From the NCBI RefSeq assembly GCF_014199535.1, contig NZ_JACHNV010000002.1:124001-188000 (forward strand): a DNA stretch of 64,000 nt, read 5' to 3'. The notes below the pieces were generated by a model. The model saw only the letters and a list, made by a program, of their open reading frames with translations. It did not search any database and was not told the origin of the DNA. The first letter of the stretch is position 1. Every line of letters begins with the position of its first letter. The position numbers and the translations under genes are program-made. Origin of the DNA: Hymenobacter latericoloratus. GTDB taxonomy: Bacteria > Bacteroidota > Bacteroidia > Cytophagales > Hymenobacteraceae. Of the stretch, positions 27,353 to 36,109 are shown piece by piece.

Positions 27353-30304
27353 CTAGGTTTTCTGCAGCGACTTATATATCACGTCGTGAATGCGGGTCCG
27401 GATGTTGTACTGGCGCAGCTTGTTATTGCCCGCATCGGGGTACACGCGGTTAGAAAGAAAGATGTAGAGGATTTTGTTTTCGGGGTCCATCCAGACGCAG
27501 GTGCCCGTGAAGCCGGTGTGGCCGAAGGTGCTGGCCGGCGAAAGGTTGCTGGTAGGGCCTTCGGGCTTGCTCGGGTCGCCTTTGTCCCAGCCCAGGCCGC
27601 GGCGGTTGCCGGCTTCGGTGCTGCGGGCAAACTCCGTGACTACCGGCGTCTGGAAGTAGCGCTGCCCGCCGTAGCGGCCGTTCTGCAGGTTCATCTGCAT
27701 AAGCACGGCCAGGTCGTTGGCGTTGGAGAACAGGCCGGCGTGGCCGCCTACCCCCCCAATCATGGCCGCCGTCTGGTCGTGCACGGTGCCTTGCAGCAGG
27801 GTGCGGCGGTAGTAGGTATCATTCTCCGTGGGCGCTATGCACGACTTCGGGAATTTGCTGAGCGGGTTGTAGGTCATGGTGCCCAGGCCCAGGGGCTGGT
27901 AGAACGTGCGCTGCAGGAAGCCGTCAATGGGCTCTTTCAGCACTTTCTCGGCTACCCGCTTCAGAATGATAAAGCTCAGGTCGGAGTATTCCACCGGGTA
28001 CTTGCCCTTCACCTTGGGCAGCAGGCCGGAACGTTGCACCCAGGTCCAAACGGAATCATCAGAAGTGCTGAGGCTGTACAGCTCGGGCGTTACCTCCCGC
28101 GAAAACTGCGGCGATTCGGTGCTGGCGTAGAAGGTAGGCTTGGGGCCGGCTTTGGTAACAGTCTTTTCCCAGGTCGGGATGCCGGGCTTGAGGCCCGCTT
28201 GGTGCATGAGCACCTCGCGCACCGTCATGTCCTTTTTATTGGTCGATTTCAGCTCGGGCAGGTAGGTGGCTACCCGCTCATCGAGGTTGAGCTTGCCCTG
28301 GTCCTTGAGGTACATAATGGCCTGCAGGGTGCCTGCTACCTTCGTGACCGAGGCCAGGTCGTAGAGGGTACTGTTGTTGACGGGCTGCGACTTGTCGTAG
28401 GTGCAGTAGCCGTAGCTTTTGTCGAACACCACCATGCCGTCCTTGGCCACCAGTACCTGGCAGCCAGGCGCGGCAGCGTAGGCTACGGCTTCCAGCGCCA
28501 CGTTATCGATCTGGGAAAGAATGCGCGAGTCGAGGCCCGCTTCTTCGGGCGTGCCGTAGCGCAGGCGCCGGAAGTCGGGGGTAGGCAGGCCGGTGCCAGC
28601 CTTTAGGTTTTCGGAAACCGTGACGGGTAGGCGCCCCTTGGCCGGCAGGGCCCCAAACAGCACCTGCGGCACCACCAGCTGCGAAGCGTAATTGTCCTCG
28701 TAGCCGCACACCAAATTGCGGTTGCCCTCCAGGTATTTCAGGGAGTACGCGTTGCCGAACGCCACTACCACCGTTTTGATGCGTGGGTTGGCTTGCAAGT
28801 CTTTCAGGAACTTCAGCGCCCCTTCCCCAATCCCGTAGTTATGAGTGGGCGTGTTGTTCATATTGTGCAGGCTCACCACCACCACGTTGTAGGGCGCGAG
28901 GCGGCCGGCAATGCGGGCAAACGTCGAATCGACGGCGTAGCGGTTCGGCACGGCGTACACCGGTCCGTTCTGGTACTTGCCCATGATTTCCTTGTAGGTG
29001 GGCGCATCCGAGCCGATGGTAACGGCCGCAATCCGCAGGGTATCGAGGCGCAGGAAGGGGAGGAGGTCGTCCTCGTTCTTGACTACCGTGGTAGCGTGCT
29101 CATAAATCTGCTGCTGCACCATGCGGCTCAGGGGCCGGTTCAGGTTCTGCATCAGGTTGGGCACGTCCACGGGCTGGTAGCGGTTGAGGCCGGCCCAGTA
29201 CTTGGCCCGTAGCACCTTGCGCACCCGCTGATCAATGTCGGCCTGGTCAACTTTGCCCTCGGCAATAAACTCCTTGATTTTCTGAAGGGCCATGGGCACG
29301 TCCTCCGAAAACAGCAGCACGTCGTTGCCGGCGGCCAGGGCCAGCGCATCCAGCTCGCCCGGCTTGTAGAGGGTCGAGACGCTCTTCATGTTCAGCGCAT
29401 CCGTGAACACGAGGCCGCGGTAGTTCATTTTCTCCTTCAGCAGGCCGGTTACCAGGTTTTTGGAGATGGTAGCCGACAGCGTCCGGACCGTATCGAACAG
29501 GGGCATGTACAGGTGGCCCACCATCACGCCCATCACGCCCTGCTCAAACGACTTCTGGAACGGATACAGGTCCACGTTCGTGAGCCGGGCCATGTCGGAG
29601 TTAATGACGGGCAGGGCTACGTGCGAGTCCACGTCGGTGTCGCCGTGGCCGGGGAAGTGCTTCACCACGGCCATCACGCCGTGGTCCTGCAGGCCCCGGA
29701 TGTAGCTGATGCCGCGCTTGGCCACCTGCTCCTTGTTTTCGCCAAAAGAGCGGTTGCCGATAACCGGGTTGCTGGGGTTGGAATTGACGTCGATAACCGG
29801 CGAGAAGCTCACGTGCACGCCCAGCGTCTTCATCTTCAGGGCAATTTCGCGGCCCATTTGGTACACGTACTGGTCGTCGTCCATGGCGCCCAGGGTCATG
29901 CCTTTGGCGAAGTGCATGCTGGAATCCAGGCGCATATCCAGGCCCCACTCCGCGTCCATGGCTACCAGCAGGGGCACTTTGGCGGCGGCCTGGTAGCGGT
30001 TGGTGAGGTTGGCCTGCCGGCGGGGGCCGCCCTGCAGAAACATCAGGCCCCCGATGTTATAATTCTTAATCAGGAACTCCGTGTACTGGGCGTGCTTGCG
30101 GTCCTTGTTGGAGTAGGCAGCCACCATAAACAGCTGGCCCAGCCGCTGGTCGGGGGTAAGCGAGGTAAAAACGCTGTCGACCCAGTTCTGCTCCGCCACC
30201 GACATGGGCCGCCCGCCTTCTTCGCGCGGGGCCGACCAGGAGATAAGCAGACCCGTGACGGCCAGTACTAGCAGGAAGATTCCAATCCGAAAGTCTTTGA
30301 GCAT
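27353..30304 (-). CDS. GH3 beta-N-acetylglucosaminidase (NagZ-like) fused to a beta-lactamase-type serine hydrolase
   Basis: This 983-residue protein has an N-terminal membrane or signal segment (IGIFLLVLAVTGLLISWS). The GH3 domain (about 40-380) has the NagZ motif KHFPGHGDTDVDSH (residues 215-228, carrying the His-Asp acid/base pair) and nucleophile Asp302 in FTDALNM. A GH3 C-terminal domain spans about 400-570. From about 590 there is a class C beta-lactamase/DD-peptidase fold with SVTK (SxxK, near 650), YSD and HTGFTG. The combination fits peptidoglycan turnover: removal of GlcNAc plus cleavage or acceptance of peptide. Such fusions are known in Bacteroidota. It diverges from mutL. Confidence 0.93.
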   Translation of the reverse strand: MLKDFRIGIFLLVLAVTGLLISWSAPREEGGRPMSVAEQNWVDSVFTSLTPDQRLGQLFMVAAYSNKDRKHAQYTEFLIKNYNIGGLMFLQGGPRRQANLTNRYQAAAKVPLLVAMDAEWGLDMRLDSSMHFAKGMTLGAMDDDQYVYQMGREIALKMKTLGVHVSFSPVIDVNSNPSNPVIGNRSFGENKEQVAKRGISYIRGLQDHGVMAVVKHFPGHGDTDVDSHVALPVINSDMARLTNVDLYPFQKSFEQGVMGVMVGHLYMPLFDTVRTLSATISKNLVTGLLKEKMNYRGLVFTDALNMKSVSTLYKPGELDALALAAGNDVLLFSEDVPMALQKIKEFIAEGKVDQADIDQRVRKVLRAKYWAGLNRYQPVDVPNLMQNLNRPLSRMVQQQIYEHATTVVKNEDDLLPFLRLDTLRIAAVTIGSDAPTYKEIMGKYQNGPVYAVPNRYAVDSTFARIAGRLAPYNVVVVSLHNMNNTPTHNYGIGEGALKFLKDLQANPRIKTVVVAFGNAYSLKYLEGNRNLVCGYEDNYASQLVVPQVLFGALPAKGRLPVTVSENLKAGTGLPTPDFRRLRYGTPEEAGLDSRILSQIDNVALEAVAYAAAPGCQVLVAKDGMVVFDKSYGYCTYDKSQPVNNSTLYDLASVTKVAGTLQAIMYLKDQGKLNLDERVATYLPELKSTNKKDMTVREVLMHQAGLKPGIPTWEKTVTKAGPKPTFYASTESPQFSREVTPELYSLSTSDDSVWTWVQRSGLLPKVKGKYPVEYSDLSFIILKRVAEKVLKEPIDGFLQRTFYQPLGLGTMTYNPLSKFPKSCIAPTENDTYYRRTLLQGTVHDQTAAMIGGVGGHAGLFSNANDLAVLMQMNLQNGRYGGQRYFQTPVVTEFARSTEAGNRRGLGWDKGDPSKPEGPTSNLSPASTFGHTGFTGTCVWMDPENKILYIFLSNRVYPDAGNNKLRQYNIRTRIHDVIYKSLQKT

Positions 30305-30556
30305 CGGCTCCGGTGGTCTGTGCTGAAGGGGGATGAAAGATGAACGACGAGCTGAAAAGCCCTACTTTTGCCTTTCCAAAAAGGGTGCCGGAAGGTGCTT
30401 TCGGTGGAGTGGCGGGCCTCACCTGTGGGCCTTCCTCTTCTTGCCGTCTGCCTCTTCCAACGCATGAGCAAGCAAAACCGTCTCACGTCGCGCACACAAA
30501 AGTTGGCCGCAAACTTACGGATAATTTCCCGACGCCGGTTGTTATCAGGCGGATAG

Positions 30557-30592
30557 CCCCCGCGGCGGGCCCCGGCAGCGGGGCGTTTTTTC
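30557..30592 (+). terminator. Terminator-like hairpin in the mutL leader
   Basis: A GCCCCCGC arm pairs with GCGGGGC (one bulged C) around a GC-rich loop and is followed by TTTTTTC, ending only 18 bases before the mutL ATG. The rest of the 306-base divergent gap (30305-30610) holds no gene that I can support; AATTTCCCG near 30525 is the only weak promoter-like stretch. The hairpin could be an attenuator of mutL. Confidence 0.6.
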
Positions 30593-30610
30593 TTCTGATT
30601 TTAAGCGTAT

Positions 30611-32677
30611 ATGGCCGATATTATTCAGCTTCTCCCCGAGTATCTAGCCAACCAGATTGCCGCTGGCGAGGTAGTGCAGCGCCCGGCTTCCGTGGTGAAA
30701 GAATTGCTGGAAAATGCCGTAGATGCCGGCGCTACCCAGGTGCAGCTTATTGTAAAGGAAGCCGGTAAACAGTTGGTGCAGGTCGTGGACAACGGACAGG
30801 GCATGAGCCCCACCGACGCGCGCATGAGCCTGGAGCGCCACGCCACCTCTAAAATCCGCACTACCGACGACCTGTTCCGCATCCGCACCCTGGGGTTCCG
30901 GGGCGAAGCGCTGGCCTCCATTGCCGCCGTGGCCCAGGTGGAAATCCGGACCAAGCAGCGCGACCAGGACACGGGCTCTTTGCTGCTGGTGGAGGGCTCC
31001 CAGATCAGCAGCCAGCAGCCCGTAGCCTGCCCCGATGGCACCAGCATCAGCGTCAAGAACCTGTTCTTCAACGTGCCGGCCCGCCGCAACTTCCTCAAAA
31101 GCAATGCGGTGGAGATGCGCCACATCCTGGACGAGTTCCAGCACGTAGCCTTGGCCAACCCCCACATCAGCTTCTCGCTGTTTCAGAACGATTTGGAGGT
31201 GTTTAACCTGCCAGCCGGCAAGCTCAGTCAGCGCATTGTGAGCTTGCTGGGCAATGGCTACAAGGAGCAGCTGGCGCAGGTGGAAGAGGTTACCCCCTTC
31301 CTGACGGTGAAAGGGTTTATCGGCAAGCCGGAGTCGGCAAAGAAAAGCCGGGGCGACCAGTTCTTCTTTGTCAATAACCGCTTTATCCGCTCGGCCTACC
31401 TTAACCACGCCGTGCTGACCGCCTATGAGGGCCTGCTACCCAAGGACACGCACCCCTTCTACGTGCTGTTTCTGGAGCTCGACCCTAAAGCCATCGACAT
31501 CAACGTGCACCCCACCAAAACCGAAATCAAATTCGAGGACGAGAAGACGGTGTACGCCATTGTACGCTCGGCCATCAAGCAGAGCCTGGGCCTGCACAAC
31601 ATGGCCCCGTCCCTGGATTTCGACGGTAACGTAAACTTCGCGGCCATTCAGCCCCTGCGCCTTTCGGGCAACGAGAAAAACCCCTTCGCCGACGACTTCC
31701 AACCCGATGCCCTGGCCTCGGCGGCGGCGCAGGCGGCGGGCAGCACCAGCCCCTCGCGCGAGAAGCCCGGCCGCCCGGACGCGTATGAGCGCCAGCTGCC
31801 GCCCCGGCCCACCGAGCAGGCCAAGCGGGAGCTGGAAAATTTCTACAAGAGCCTGAGTCAGATTAGCGTGCCGGATGTGGAGCACGAAGCCACCGCCGTA
31901 GGCGTGCCCGTGCCCTCTGCCGCTGGCTTAGCTGTGCCCCGCCCGCCCGCACCGGAGCCGCCGGCCGGGACCGAGCCTGTAGTGCCAGAGCCAGCGGCCG
32001 TTGCCCCGCCCGTGGCGGCGGCCTTTGCCAGCCCCCCGCCGGTAGAGGAAGCGCCTAGTACCGCCCCGGCCACCCCGGAGCTACCCCTGCGTGAGTCGTC
32101 CACGGGACCCGGCAACAAGGTGCTGCAGCTGCACCAGCAGTATCTGCTGGTACCCGTGAAATCGGGGGTGATGCTGATTGACCAGGTGGCGGCCCGGGAG
32201 CGGATTCTGTTTGAGCAGTACGCCCAAAGCCTGGAGCGCGAAACCAGCGCCTCCCAAACCCTGCTGTTTCCGCGCACCATCACCTTCACGCCCCAGGACT
32301 TTGCCATTCTGCGGGAGGTAGAGGAGCCGTTGCGGGCCCTGGGGTTCCGGTTCACTGATTTCGGGAAGAACACCATTGCCGTGGAAGGCATTCCGGCCGA
32401 TGTGCCGGCCCGCGACGAAAAGGAGCTGCTAGAGGGCCTGATTGAGCAGTTCCGGAATACCGCCGGCCCGATAAAGCTGGACCGCCGCGAGCAGATGGCG
32501 CGGGTATTGGCCCGGCGCGTAGCTACCACAGCTGCCGGGGCCCGCCTCTCGGAGCTGGAAATGACTACCCTCGTGGACAAGCTCTTTGCCTGCCAGGTGC
32601 CCAACTACACCCCCGACGGCCGCCGTACCATTGTGCTGCTGGAGCTGGGGCAGGTGCAGGCCCTCTTCAACCGCTGA
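30611..32677 (+). CDS. mutL: DNA mismatch repair protein MutL
   Basis: This 688-residue protein couples MutS mismatch recognition to strand removal. The N-terminal GHKL ATPase is intact: VKELLENAVDAGAT, DNGQGM, LERHATSKI and TLGFRGEALASI. A Pro/Ala-rich linker spans about 370-500. In the C-terminal dimerisation domain the metal-binding motif DQHA(X)2E(X)4E reads DQVAARERILFE from D524, so the His is Val while both Glu are kept. The later CPHGRPT motif appears as NYTPDGRRT. Endonuclease activity is therefore doubtful. The stop codon lies inside the left arm of an intergenic repeat. Confidence 0.95.
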   Translation: MADIIQLLPEYLANQIAAGEVVQRPASVVKELLENAVDAGATQVQLIVKEAGKQLVQVVDNGQGMSPTDARMSLERHATSKIRTTDDLFRIRTLGFRGEALASIAAVAQVEIRTKQRDQDTGSLLLVEGSQISSQQPVACPDGTSISVKNLFFNVPARRNFLKSNAVEMRHILDEFQHVALANPHISFSLFQNDLEVFNLPAGKLSQRIVSLLGNGYKEQLAQVEEVTPFLTVKGFIGKPESAKKSRGDQFFFVNNRFIRSAYLNHAVLTAYEGLLPKDTHPFYVLFLELDPKAIDINVHPTKTEIKFEDEKTVYAIVRSAIKQSLGLHNMAPSLDFDGNVNFAAIQPLRLSGNEKNPFADDFQPDALASAAAQAAGSTSPSREKPGRPDAYERQLPPRPTEQAKRELENFYKSLSQISVPDVEHEATAVGVPVPSAAGLAVPRPPAPEPPAGTEPVVPEPAAVAPPVAAAFASPPPVEEAPSTAPATPELPLRESSTGPGNKVLQLHQQYLLVPVKSGVMLIDQVAARERILFEQYAQSLERETSASQTLLFPRTITFTPQDFAILREVEEPLRALGFRFTDFGKNTIAVEGIPADVPARDEKELLEGLIEQFRNTAGPIKLDRREQMARVLARRVATTAAGARLSELEMTTLVDKLFACQVPNYTPDGRRTIVLLELGQVQALFNR

Positions 32678-32860
32678 TTGACGCTGATTTTTATGGGCAG
32701 AAGTCAGAGGCGAAGGTCATGAAACCGTAAGCAGCGAAAGTCGCGGGGACTTGGGCCGCTTTGCAGCTCTGGCACGGCAGCCGAAGCCGTCGGCGCATTC
32801 GGCGGGATTCACGTAAGCACGAAAAATCAGCGAAATCACCTCAATCAGCGTCAATCAGCG
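32672..32860. repeat. Terminal-inverted-repeat element filling the mutL-rhomboid gap
   Basis: CGCTGATTGACGCTGATTTTT (32672-32692) reappears inverted at 32822-32860, where AAAAATCAGCG and AATCAGCGTCAATCAGCG are separated by a 10-base insertion. The left arm includes the mutL stop codon (32675-32677) and the right arm ends five bases before the rhomboid ATG. The roughly 130-base core has no ORF. It looks like a small non-autonomous element or structured spacer. Confidence 0.75.
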
Positions 32861-32864
32861 ATTC

Positions 32865-33647
32865 ATGTTTCAGTTTACTCCCATGGTCCGCAACCTGCTC
32901 ATCGCCAACGTAGCGGTGTTCTTTCTGAGTTTGCAGCTCGGCGGCCTCAATTTTCTGGCGCTCTACCCCCTCGATAATCCGCAGTTCAAGCCCTGGCAGT
33001 TCGCGACCTACATGTTCATGCACGCCAATATCGGGCACATTTTCTCCAACATGCTGGGCCTGATTTCCCTGGGCCCGCTGCTGGAGCAGCGCTGGGGCGC
33101 CAAACGCTTCCTGACGTACTGGCTGATTTGCGGCCTGGGAGCCGGCATTCTTTACAATGGATTGCGCACCTACGAGCTGCGCCGCATGCAGCACGACATA
33201 GAGGTGTTTCAGCAAGAGCCTACCGATTTGCACCTGCAGGATTTTGTGGACCACAATGTGTCGGAAAACGCGGCGGCCTTCCAGCCCGTTATCCGGCAGC
33301 TGCACCAAACCCCCGACGACCAGCGCCTGATTCAAGGGGTAGTCACCACCTTGCGGGAAGTGTACCAGCAAAGCTTGGCGAGCCCTATGGTGGGCGCTTC
33401 GGGGGCGCTGTTTGGGATTATGCTGGCCTTTGCCTTCTTCTTCCCGAACACGGAGCTGATGGTTTTTCCGCTGCCCATTCCCATTAAGGCCAAATATTTC
33501 GTAGTGCTCTACGGCCTCTACGAGTTCTACTTCGGGGTGCACCGCGTGCCCGGCGACAATGTGGCGCACTTTGCTCACTTGGGCGGAATGCTGGTGGGGC
33601 TGGTGGTGTTGCTGTTCTGGCAGCGCAACCGCACCCGCCTGTACTAA
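32865..33647 (+). CDS. Rhomboid-family intramembrane serine protease (first copy)
   Basis: This 260-residue polytopic protein has the rhomboid catalytic dyad: Ser in MVGASGALFG (near residue 178) and His in AHFAHLGGMLVG. An upstream HANIGHIFSNMLGL supplies the conserved His and Asn of helix 2. A loop of about 75 residues between the third and fourth helices (RTYELRRMQHDIEVFQ) is unusually long. It would cleave transmembrane substrates in the inner membrane. A second rhomboid gene follows 108 bases downstream on the same strand. Confidence 0.92.
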   Translation: MFQFTPMVRNLLIANVAVFFLSLQLGGLNFLALYPLDNPQFKPWQFATYMFMHANIGHIFSNMLGLISLGPLLEQRWGAKRFLTYWLICGLGAGILYNGLRTYELRRMQHDIEVFQQEPTDLHLQDFVDHNVSENAAAFQPVIRQLHQTPDDQRLIQGVVTTLREVYQQSLASPMVGASGALFGIMLAFAFFFPNTELMVFPLPIPIKAKYFVVLYGLYEFYFGVHRVPGDNVAHFAHLGGMLVGLVVLLFWQRNRTRLY

Positions 33648-33755
33648 GTGGCAGGCCTGGCGCGCGGGCGCGGCGCTTGCCCGAAAATTGTAGAAATTAC
33701 CGCCCGGTGCCGCTTCCTTTCCTACCCCCCGGCCCGGCTTTAACCCTGCCCACCC

Positions 33756-34655
33756 ATGAGCGTTTTCAATGATATCCGTACCGCCTTCAGCCGCCGCGAC
33801 AACGCCCTGATTCAGCTGTTGCTGCTGAATGGGCTGGTGTTTGTGGCGTTGGTACTGATAGAAACCGTAATGAAGCTGAGCGGCACGTACGCGGCTTACT
33901 ACCCCAACGTAGTGCGGCAACTGCAGCTGCCCTCCGATCTGGTGTCGTTGCTGCGCCACCCCTGGACGGTGCTGACTTATGCCTTTACCCACGAAACCTT
34001 TCTGCACATTCTCTTTAACCTGCTGAACCTGTACTGGTTTGGTGCCTTGATTCGGGAGTACCTCGGCGACCGGCGCCTCGTGAGCCTGTATATTCTGGGG
34101 GCCTTGGCTGGGGCGGTGGTATTTCTGCTGGCCTTCAACCTGATTCCGGCTCTGGACCGGCCCGGGGGCGTGTCGTTGCTGGGCGCCTCGGCAGCCGTTA
34201 CGGCCGTTATTATGGCGGCGGCCACTTTGCTGCCGGAGTACACGTTTATGCTTTTCCTGCTGGGGCCCGTGCGCATTAAGTACATTGCGGCCGTCGTGAT
34301 TCTACTGTCGTTTATTGCCATCAACCAAGGCAACGAGGGCGGTGGGCTGGCCCACATTGGGGGGGCTATTCTGGGTTACGTCTTCATTAAACAGCTGCAG
34401 GCCGGCCGCGACCTGGGCCGCCCCGTGCAGGCCATCGGCGACTGGTTTACCCGCCTCGTGACGGGCCGTCCCAACCTGCGCGTAACCCGGGGTGGCGCCT
34501 CGCCAGCGCCGGCCGCTGCTGCGCCCAAAAAAGGAGTAGTAGCCAAGCCCGAGCAAGATGAAATTGATGTGATTCTGGACAAGATTTCGCGCTCCGGCTA
34601 CGAAAGCCTGTCTAAAGATGAAAAGCAGAAGCTGTTCCGCGCCAGCCAGCGGTAA
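33756..34655 (+). CDS. Rhomboid-family intramembrane serine protease (second copy)
   Basis: This 299-residue protein shares the rhomboid layout but is clearly divergent from its neighbour. Ser is in LLGASAAVTAV (near 144), His in GLAHIGGAILG (near 201), and helix 2 carries THETFLHILFNLLNLYWFG. After the last helix there is a cytosolic tail of about 85 residues with a Pro/Ala stretch and a C-terminal helical motif, DVILDKISRSGYESLSKDEK, often seen as a small C-terminal domain in Bacteroidota rhomboids. GASA in place of the common GxSG/GASGA leaves the Ser intact. It ends at a bidirectional terminator. Confidence 0.9.
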   Translation: MSVFNDIRTAFSRRDNALIQLLLLNGLVFVALVLIETVMKLSGTYAAYYPNVVRQLQLPSDLVSLLRHPWTVLTYAFTHETFLHILFNLLNLYWFGALIREYLGDRRLVSLYILGALAGAVVFLLAFNLIPALDRPGGVSLLGASAAVTAVIMAAATLLPEYTFMLFLLGPVRIKYIAAVVILLSFIAINQGNEGGGLAHIGGAILGYVFIKQLQAGRDLGRPVQAIGDWFTRLVTGRPNLRVTRGGASPAPAAAAPKKGVVAKPEQDEIDVILDKISRSGYESLSKDEKQKLFRASQR

Positions 34656-34687
34656 GTGCTACCCCCGTCCTGGCCCTGAACCTCAAA

Positions 34688-34724
34688 GAAAAAGCCCGCT
34701 GATTGCTCAGCGGGCTTCTTTTAT
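34688..34724. terminator. Bidirectional terminator between the second rhomboid gene and mdh
   Basis: AAGCCCGCTGA (34692-34702) pairs exactly with TCAGCGGGCTT (34707-34717) over a 4-base loop, flanked by A-rich and T-rich tracts on opposite sides, so it can serve both convergent genes. Confidence 0.9.
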
Positions 34725-34756
34725 TCGGCAGGAGCCTGCGCGTAGGCTTGGGCTTT

Positions 34757-35698
34757 TTAGGCTGATGCCTTGCTCATGTTATCGAGGGCGTCCATCACCT
34801 CTTTTACGTGGCCACGTGAGGTTTCCAGCAGGGCTTTTTCCTCGTCGTTCAGCTGCAGCTCAATTACTTTTTCAATACCGTTGCGGCCCAGGATAACCGG
34901 AGCGCCCAGGTACACACCGTTGATGCCGTACTCGCCCTGCAACTCAATGCACACCGGGAATACGCGGCGCTGGTCGCGCACAATGGCTTCGACCATCTGG
35001 GCGGCGGCGGCGCCGGGCGCATACCAAGCCGAAGTACCCATCAGTTTCACCAGCTCGCCACCGCCCACGGCCGTGCGCTGCACAATGGCGTCCAGCTCCT
35101 CTTTGCCGATGAGCTCGGTTACGGGGATGCCGCCGACCGTGGTGTAGCGGGGCAGGGGCACCATCGTGTCGCCGTGGCCGCCCATGAGCACCGCCTGAAT
35201 GTCTTTGGGGCTTACGTTGAGGGCTTCGGCCAGGAAGGCGCGGTAGCGGGCCGTGTCCAGAATGCCGGCCATGCCAAACACCTTCTCGCGGGGCAGCCCC
35301 GAGGTGAGGTGGGCCTGGTAGGTCATCACGTCCAGGGGGTTGCTCACCACAATGATGATGGCGTTGGGCGAGTATTTTACTACCTGCTCGGTTACCGTTT
35401 TCACGATACCGGCGTTGGTCGAAATCAGGTCGTCGCGGCTCATGCCGGGCTTGCGGGGCAGGCCCGAGGTAATTACTACTACATCCGAATCAGCGGTGCG
35501 GGCGTAGTCGCCGGTTACGCCTACGGTGCGGGAATCGTAGCCGATGATGGGGGCTTTCTGCCAGATGTCGAGGGCCTTGCCTTCGGCGAAGCCTTCCTTA
35601 ATGTCAACCAGAACAATTTCGTTGGCAATTTCGCGGGTGGCCAATACATCGGCGCAGGTTGCGCCCACGTTGCCGGCTCCAACTACGGTAACTTTCAT
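34757..35698 (-). CDS. mdh: NAD-dependent malate dehydrogenase
   Basis: This 313-residue TCA-cycle enzyme oxidises malate to oxaloacetate. The NAD fold is VGAGNVGATCA (residues 6-16), with Asp32 as the NAD selector. Substrate arginines are in LPRKPGMSRDDL (R82, R88) and DTARYR (R151), and the catalytic His is in GGHGDTMVP (H175). This is the LDH-like malate dehydrogenase group found in many Bacteroidota. Arg at position 82, not Gln, supports malate over lactate. The ORF is open to 35788, but the conserved N-terminus begins at 35698. Confidence 0.95.
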   Translation of the reverse strand: MKVTVVGAGNVGATCADVLATREIANEIVLVDIKEGFAEGKALDIWQKAPIIGYDSRTVGVTGDYARTADSDVVVITSGLPRKPGMSRDDLISTNAGIVKTVTEQVVKYSPNAIIIVVSNPLDVMTYQAHLTSGLPREKVFGMAGILDTARYRAFLAEALNVSPKDIQAVLMGGHGDTMVPLPRYTTVGGIPVTELIGKEELDAIVQRTAVGGGELVKLMGTSAWYAPGAAAAQMVEAIVRDQRRVFPVCIELQGEYGINGVYLGAPVILGRNGIEKVIELQLNDEEKALLETSRGHVKEVMDALDNMSKASA

Positions 35699-36109
35699 TG
35701 GGTGAGGAATTGGGTGTGAACGAAGGGATGAGGCTGTAAAGCTAACCGAAAACCCGTTCCGGCAAGTCCTGACGCCACAAAACTGCACCCCGCCCTGGCA
35801 ACTGTCTTAGGTTCTGGGGTAAAGGTTGCGCCTCACGGAAGGAGGTAGGCCCTGTATCGGGTCTGCGCCCGGTTTCTTCTTTGGTCTAAAGAGAGTGAGC
35901 CGCTCTAGAACGTCATGCAGAGGCGTAGCCAACGCATCTTGCGTGCCGCCGTTGCCAGGGTAACTGTCATGCCAGCTCAAGCACAAGGTTCTGGAAAAGC
36001 ACGCAAAATGTCTCGGCAAGCTCGACAGGAAAGCTACTTTGGCAGCGTCGGCACGCAGGATTTCTCGATCAGCTCGGAATGACCGTTGTTTCTTCCCTTT
36101 TCACACAGC
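35699..36109. repeat. Gene-free 411-bp stretch with decayed intergenic repeats
   Basis: No supportable gene is present. The segment 35908-35964 matches the left half of the perfect repeat at 48993-49096 (shared GAACGTCATGC, GCATCT and CGCCGTTG blocks with scattered substitutions). The segment 36009-36084 contains ATGTCTCGGCAAGCTCGACA and a terminal TCGGAATGACCG that look like further eroded copies. Together these suggest a graveyard of the GTCAT-type element between mdh and the TonB-type receptor. Confidence 0.55.
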
